From Crotalaria pallida (taxonomy: Eukaryota; Streptophyta; Magnoliopsida; Fabales; Fabaceae), in NCBI GenBank assembly GCA_037953625.1, contig CM075654.1, positions 20,577,501 through 20,641,500 on the forward strand: DNA of 64,000 nt. Direction: 5' to 3'. The notes below the pieces were generated by a model. The model worked only from the letters and a program-made list of their open reading frames with translations. It was not told where the DNA came from and searched no databases. The position numbers and the translations under genes are program-made. Of this stretch, positions 58,206 to 64,000 are shown piece after piece; within the stretch, counting starts at the first letter, position 1; every line of letters begins with the position of its first letter.

Positions 58206-60258
58206 TGTAACATCCCAAATTTATTTAATACAAAATACTTAACAAAATATGAGTTTATTCTTACAAAAAAATTTGAAAATTATGGGGATTTTACAAATTG
58301 ATATTCAGAACGACATAATATAGTTCTCCCTTCTTGCCTGCTCTGCTGCGGAATCCGTTGTCTCCATGTTACCTAAAATGTTAAACCATGAGGAGTGAGA
58401 CATTTTAAAATTATTTAAGCAAAAGGACTAGAAGAGAGCATAATGAAAATCAGAGAAGGCAGAAAGTCAATTATACATTTATCATTAAAATTCAGTTCCT
58501 TATCATAATAGCATTACACCAAGTCCATGGTTGTATAGTTCATGAATAAGCATTATAAAATTATCTAATTAGAAATCGGATATCAAACAAACATTCTATA
58601 GTTTTAAGTATTTTATGATCAAATCAATTAAAGTCATATTAGCACACTTCACCCCTTCCAAATAAATAATACAATTGGCATAATCAATATCACCAAGCAA
58701 ATAATGTTCCCTAATAGTCAAACGAGCATAACTACCGCCCACAAGTAATCGAACTAGTAAAACAAACACACACAATTAATCAACACACTCAAGTGTGTCT
58801 CAGTTTTACATAAAGTAAATCAACTCCCTAGGGTTCTTCACTTCCTACCCTTACGTTAAAAAAAACGAATAGTAATATAATTCTTCATTAGATATTTTAT
58901 TAATTATACTCTAATATCAAATAGAAATTATGAATTGATTTTAACTTATTACCTTTCCCCAATTCCATTATAAACCCAATAATCCCTGTGCTTAAATAAT
59001 AGAAATGACTCCTCCTTACCTCTAGGGTTCCATTAGAACCTGATTTAAGGCACAACAAGGAGGTTTTGATCCGGCACATGACGATCCGGTTTACCCCGAA
59101 CCAAACCACAGTTGCACCGATTTGGCTCGGTTCGACCCAAAACAAAATACCCGCTCTGAACCCACACTCGAACCAGTTCTGAACACATCTATACAGCAGC
59201 AACAACAACGGCTGCAACTACGGCTCCACAGAGACGACGACGGCGGCGTCACTTCCATGATCGGCGGTAACGACGACTGTGACCTCAACGACCGGCGGTG
59301 ACAACAACACACGAACCAGGGCACGAACCGGGGAGGAAGGCGGTGTTCACGAGCTCCTTCATGGTGGCAACACTAACCACGAGCGACGGCGACACGCGAT
59401 TCGCGGCTGCGCCGGTCCGATCTGCAGAGGGAGGGAGTCGCGATTCGCGACGCGACTGGATTGGAGGGCCTTCGAGCTTGAGACGGCGGCAGTGACAGCG
59501 GTTAACGAGCGACGCCGGTGAATCAAGGAGAGAGAAAGAGCGATACGGAGAGAGAGAGATCGGAACGGAGAGAGAGAGACCGAGTGAAGGAGAGTGGGAG
59601 GGGGTGGCGGCGGAGCTCCCTCTCCGTCCAGCAAGAAGATAGGGTTTTCCACCCCTTCTCTTCTCATTTCTATCCTATTATTATGATTATTATTATTTCT
59701 TTATTATTTGTTTATTTATTTACTTTAAGTAAAAAAAAATACTAATGGTAATAATAATTAAGCATCATCCTAAATTCATTTAGGAAAACTACAAGGTTAG
59801 AGCTTAGTTAAATAATAGGAAATATTAAATAACAAATTTTCATATTATCTTGAATATATCGAAAACAAGGTAAAATATAAACAGTGTATTTTTCAGATAG
59901 GGTAATTATTTTAAAGAGTTTCAACAAATAAAATTTAACCATCAATTAAAGTATTAATTACATATATGTAAGAAGACCATAGCGTCACTAATTTGAAAGT
60001 ACTGAACATAATTATTTTATTGAGTATATCAAAAGCTATGTAAATTATATAAAGTATATACATTTATTTGAATATGTTAAATTTCTTTAAATGAATTTAC
60101 ATTACAATATACCATTAAAACATTCTAATATAAAACATATAAGATACTTCAAGAAATTATTCCAAGACGCTCTAATAATTATTAACAAGGCTTTATCATT
60201 TAATTTGATTAAAAAAAAATAATTCAAAATTTATAATAGTAAAAATCATGGTGTTACA
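58206..60258 (-). repeat. 3' LTR of another antisense gypsy-like element
   Basis: On the minus strand it runs from TGTAACACCATG (60258) to GGGATGTTACA (58206). The purine tract (GGAGGGAAGAAT, minus strand) and a GAGGACGAAATTTC motif lie just outside it at 60259-60300. It contains a GC- and CT-rich leader (59060-59660) and a donor-like GAG/GTAAGG near 59020. Long frames in that leader are compositional. Confidence 0.7.
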
Positions 60259-61760
60259 ATTCTTCCCTCCAAAAAAAGAAATTTCGTCCTCGAAATTTGA
60301 TTTGGGTAAGTCATGAAAGTTAAAATTCAAGAATCCTTGATTGTCAGTTCAAGTAAAATCATACAAACATAAACGTAAATAAACAAACAAAACATTCAAC
60401 ACGAAGATCTTTGACTAATTTATTAGATAAAACAAATACTTCTTGCTTTATTGGAGATCACTTATATAATAAGAAAACTCAAACCTTAGTGGTAACAAAA
60501 TTTCGATATTAGCAAAAGGAACACTGATAAAAAAAAAAAGAAAGATTTCTTAAATACAATCAGAGAGGAAAAACCATATTCCATGACTATGTCAAGTAAA
60601 GGAAATCAGCACTTATGAATGAATAGCAGTCTCATTTAAACAAGTCATAAAACAAAATTATTTATGTTCTTAAAACTGAAAGAAAAGGATTTTAACACTT
60701 ATCAGATGATAGTTTTTGTAAAAATTGTTCTGACTTTCTGTCATAACTGTAAAACGAATTCAATTTTAAAGTGACAACATAAAATATGATGCAAAGTAGG
60801 ATATTTAAAAATCGAGTTTATCTAAAAAAAAATCAGTACTATACATTTGTTTTAAGTTTGCATAGCGCATTCAGCATTTAAAATGATAAAATATCTCAAA
60901 AGCTTACTAAGAACTATTCTTTTTACGAAGAATATAACAAGAAATAAAACATGTTGAAAAATCTAGGCAAAATTAAGATTCCGAAAGGTGGGAACGAATA
61001 ATTATGATTCAATCAATAAGGTGAAATTAAATTAAATGAATTTCAAATCCCAAAGGAAAACTTAAACTTGAAAAGAAATTAAAAAAAAAATGATTTCAAA
61101 ATAGCCTTCAAACATTTTCCTTACCATAATAGATTTGGGAAGCAACTTGAAGTCAAGTAATACAATAGATTGGCATTGATACAACATTAAACAAATTATG
61201 GGTAATGTGCTGAACAAATGAAAAAGCTGATTGTTGAACTTTACTTGAGAAAATTTCCTTCGGAACAACATTAACCAATGGCTCAATAAAAAAAATTATC
61301 GCTTTTAGGTACAGGCAGTCATGTGATATCAAAGAACAAGTTGGTTTTTTTTTTATATAAGGATTACAGATTTAAAAATAAATAGTCAATAAACCATGTT
61401 CACATTTTACACCATTTTTTATATAAAGATCATAAAATTAAGATCAAAAAGAAAGAGTTTAAAAAAAAACCGATACATGAAAACTAACTATATAAGCATG
61501 TAAGGAAAAACTCATTCACAATTAGAATGAATTATCACAACAACAACAAACATATATATAAGCATTTTTCATTGACACTAAATTCCCGACAACTCTTATG
61601 CATTTTGAGGGATAAAAAGCTAACATGATATTTAAAACCTCGATAAATTTGAAAAATTTTGTCAGAGTTTCCTATGTATTTTCAATATATCCATTTTATA
61701 AATTGGGTACCTGTCCAATCCAGAATTTCAGATATTTTATTTCTCACATACGAGCACGCG

Positions 61761-61761
<1 letters not shown>

Positions 61762-61817
<56 letters not shown>
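61762..61817 (+). repeat. Compound CA/TA microsatellite
   Basis: A (CA)n run passes directly into a (TA)n run. Confidence 0.95.
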
Positions 61818-61819
<2 letters not shown>

Positions 61820-63084
61820 ATAATACTTATTTTTAGCAAAACTTTAAACTTGAAATAGTTATCATATATTCCAAATAGGTCTATACAAGCTTATAATAGT
61901 CAAATACTAAAAGCATGAAAGTTGCAAGAGTATTCAAATCGGCCGGAGATTTTTAAAACAATTGATTCAGGAGGTAAACTGTTTCAATCAATTTCATTTA
62001 AAGGATCCACCACAGCATTTCACACAATCAAATATAGAATTCCTGACCAACAACCACTAGTTATGACTTAAACTTGGTTTATAGTCCAGCACATAAACAA
62101 CAAAATCATAAGGGTGAATAACTCAGAGGCTAGAAACTATGTAATGAATGAACTATAATCCCCTTCCACAAAAAAAATGTCCTCTTCTAAGAAAATTCAG
62201 TTATAAAAAAAAATTCAGCAATTTATTGTCTATCTCAACAATGCAATAGTGAAGAACTGCTCTTCAAAAGAAATGATGTATCAAATAGAAGAACCAATAT
62301 CGCATCCCATACCCAAAAGAGGGATTTTTCATATTATTGGATTAGGGACTTGACTTCCGAGGCAGATAGTTCAAAATAACATAAGTCATATTCACCAACT
62401 ACCAAACGGTGCCTTAATAGAAAATAAAAGGTTTATGCAAGTTCTGATAGTACAGTATTGTTTACGAGATACACATTTAGTGAAAAATGTATCAATATCG
62501 AGAAAATATCGTAAAGATATCACCCAAAACATGCAACCTAACCAACCACATATAATAAAGTACTCATTTGGATGCCATAAAATATTGGCTTCAAGACTTA
62601 TCACACATGTAAAATAAATCCCATTACAAACATAAATAACTCGATTCTTTTCTTATTGACTACTGAGAAACCTAGATAATGATGTTCCGTGAATCAAATT
62701 CTAAAATCAAGAATCTCACTTATTTCATTACGAGGTGCACCAACTCCAGGATTTCAATGTTATTTCCTCTCAACAATGCAATTATCGGGATGGCCAGTCC
62801 CAACACTGCATTTATTGATGGTCATAGTCATTGCCATCCTAAACTTTTGCACTTCGTCTCAAAATCATAACATCCTTCAAATTTGATTTCTTTAGCTAGC
62901 CCAATACTAAGGGTTTCCGTTTTGTAGTCCTCTTCTTTTCAATTTCGCAAACTCTTTCAGGTATACCACCGAGACATCTCTTTGCAATTGCTAAGCATTT
63001 CATTAGTTTTTTTTTCTTTCGGGCTTTTCCCCAACTAATTTAAAATGCTCGGCATTTGCAACTAATTTGCTCTAATCTCTTTTT

Positions 63085-63176
63085 TTTTTTGCCCCACTCT
63101 TGGGCTTTCATTTCTTTCTCCTGCCCCTCTTGGGCTTTCTTTTCTTTCTTCTGCCCCTCTTGGGCTTTCTTTTTCA
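63085..63176 (+). repeat. ~32-bp tandem repeat, three units
   Basis: Each unit has a TGCCCC(T)CTTGGGCTTTC core followed by a T/C-rich spacer. Confidence 0.8.
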
Positions 63177-63264
63177 TTTCTCTTTTCACTTTTCACTTTT
63201 TCGAGCATATTGTTAGTATAAGACAGATACACAGTAATACACAGTGTCGCATCCGTGGGATGTG

Positions 63265-63470
63265 CGCACCCAGCAGGCATTTCTGCCCATTAGGCCTATT
63301 TTCACCCATTAGGCCATTTTCACCCATTAGGCATTTTCTACCCGTTAGGAGACCTTCATAACGATTCGTGGGGAATTTTCACCTACTGGGGCATTTGCAC
63401 CTAATGGGAATTTTCACCTAATGGGACTTCCACCCTCACGAATTTTCACCTACTGGGGCATTAACGATTA
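63265..63470 (+). repeat. Cluster of CCCATTAGG / CCTAATGGG short repeats
   Basis: TTTCACCCATTAGG-type units run one way (63275-63350) and CACCTAATGGGAATTTTC-type units the other way (63395-63465), so the two halves are mutually complementary. Confidence 0.7.
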
Positions 63471-63689
63471 TATTCTCTCAATCCAGGTCTATGAGCATAT
63501 GTTAAATTTAAATTCAAAGGTGAATTTTATGAGTAAAGCCATACCTCAAGATGTCATTCAGAAGTTGTGTTTTTCTAAGTCATAATAATGGAATTAATGG
63601 GAACATGACCCTGTACTCTAGGAGTACCAAATTAATGCAACCTACTTGATGACACATTCCGGGAATGTGGCCATTGTCTGGGTCCCAAC

Positions 63690-63870
63690 TCAGGGACTAA
63701 TATGCAAAATGTTTACTTTATGCATAATTATACTTGCTAAATAAATACACACACATTCTCTAATACATAAACACAGATTTTAATCAAAGATTAAAATAGA
63801 AATAACTAATTATATTAAATTTTATAATTAACATTTCATTAATCAGGGATTAAAATTTTGGGGTGTTACA
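63690..63870 (-). repeat. Tekay-like LTR start fragment
   Basis: On the minus strand it starts TGTAACACCCC at 63870. It resembles 40255-40446. 63600-63690 looks like rearranged mini-hairpin DNA (compare 56330-56400). It is inserted in the intron of a second F-box gene copy. Confidence 0.65.
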
Positions 63871-64000
63871 ATTAGAGTGTATTAGCGACACAATTTAATG
63901 AATATTCTGGAAAGGGAAAATTGATTAATGGCAAAAGGTTTGACATTATGATGCATGCATATTTTGGGATACTGAAAATATAAAGAGGAGTAAGCATACA
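63871..64000 (-). pseudogene. Intron of a second F-box gene copy, interrupted
   Basis: It is almost identical over 130 bases to 48122-48251, which lies wholly inside the 148-bp intron of the F-box gene. The LTR ending at 63870 is inserted about 7 bases from that intron's acceptor. The upstream exon should lie just beyond the window. The last exon is not visible next to it. Confidence 0.75.

Larger units (their letters stand above)
60259..63469 (-). mobile_element. Degenerate internal and LTR remnants, no gene
   Basis: This is AT-rich and antisense by its purine tract. No gag or pol motif is readable. 61640-61740 resembles the LTR end at 32955-33030 (GACAGAGTTTCCT-like). No primer site was found. 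It is probably a decayed non-autonomous element. Confidence 0.45.

Noticed and set aside
59279..59745. Frames of 65-102 codons on both strands
   Set aside because: They lie in the GC- and CT-rich leader of an LTR; overlapping frames on both strands indicate composition, not a gene.

Overview
This is a 64-kb stretch of plant nuclear DNA made almost entirely of LTR retrotransposons nested inside one another. One host gene, a broken F-box gene, is visible. The organism is a flowering plant. I think a papilionoid legume is most likely, because arrays like those described below look familiar from legume intergenic DNA; that is memory and inference, not proof.

Layout. Positions 1-26498 are an Athila-type Ty3/gypsy element. 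Its 3' part carries a younger Athila copy (480-24934, target duplication ATTAA). The younger copy was hit twice. A non-autonomous giant-LTR element sits in its 5' LTR (856-10838, duplication GCGTG), and a decayed Tekay/Del-type chromovirus sits in its gag gene (13214-22363). Positions 26499-32794 are antisense Tekay-like LTRs and a truncated Ty1/copia element. Positions 32889-47092 are a second, antisense non-autonomous giant-LTR element whose 3' LTR holds two solo LTRs (34229-35873, duplication CTTTG; 36901-40446, duplication AAAGC). Positions 47934-49338 are an antisense F-box/LRR gene with two frame breaks. Positions 50279-63870 are more Tekay-like and copia LTR pieces, a GC-rich ~149-bp tandem repeat, and degenerate element DNA. 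The last 130 bases repeat the intron of the F-box gene, so a second copy lies just beyond the window.

The most interesting material is in the LTRs. Tekay-like LTRs share a fixed layout. Two 10-bp palindromes with centres 20-21 bp apart lie at about +290. A TATA box follows at about +440. A hairpin whose arms covary lies 130-133 bp after the TATA box. Then come a splice donor, a 1.56-1.73 kb predicted intron, and an acceptor exactly 3 nt before the ATG of a conserved unrecognised ORF of about 157 codons. That ORF is seen five times and is open in two copies. The intron holds more palindrome pairs and an array of mini-hairpins with varied stems but near-constant loops.

The 20-22 bp paired-palindrome pattern also occurs, with other palindromes, in the Athila, copia and non-autonomous LTRs. 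It therefore cuts across unrelated element families. These are by-eye observations on one window. They suggest a shared regulatory or RNA-level device in LTR leaders that I do not recognise as described.
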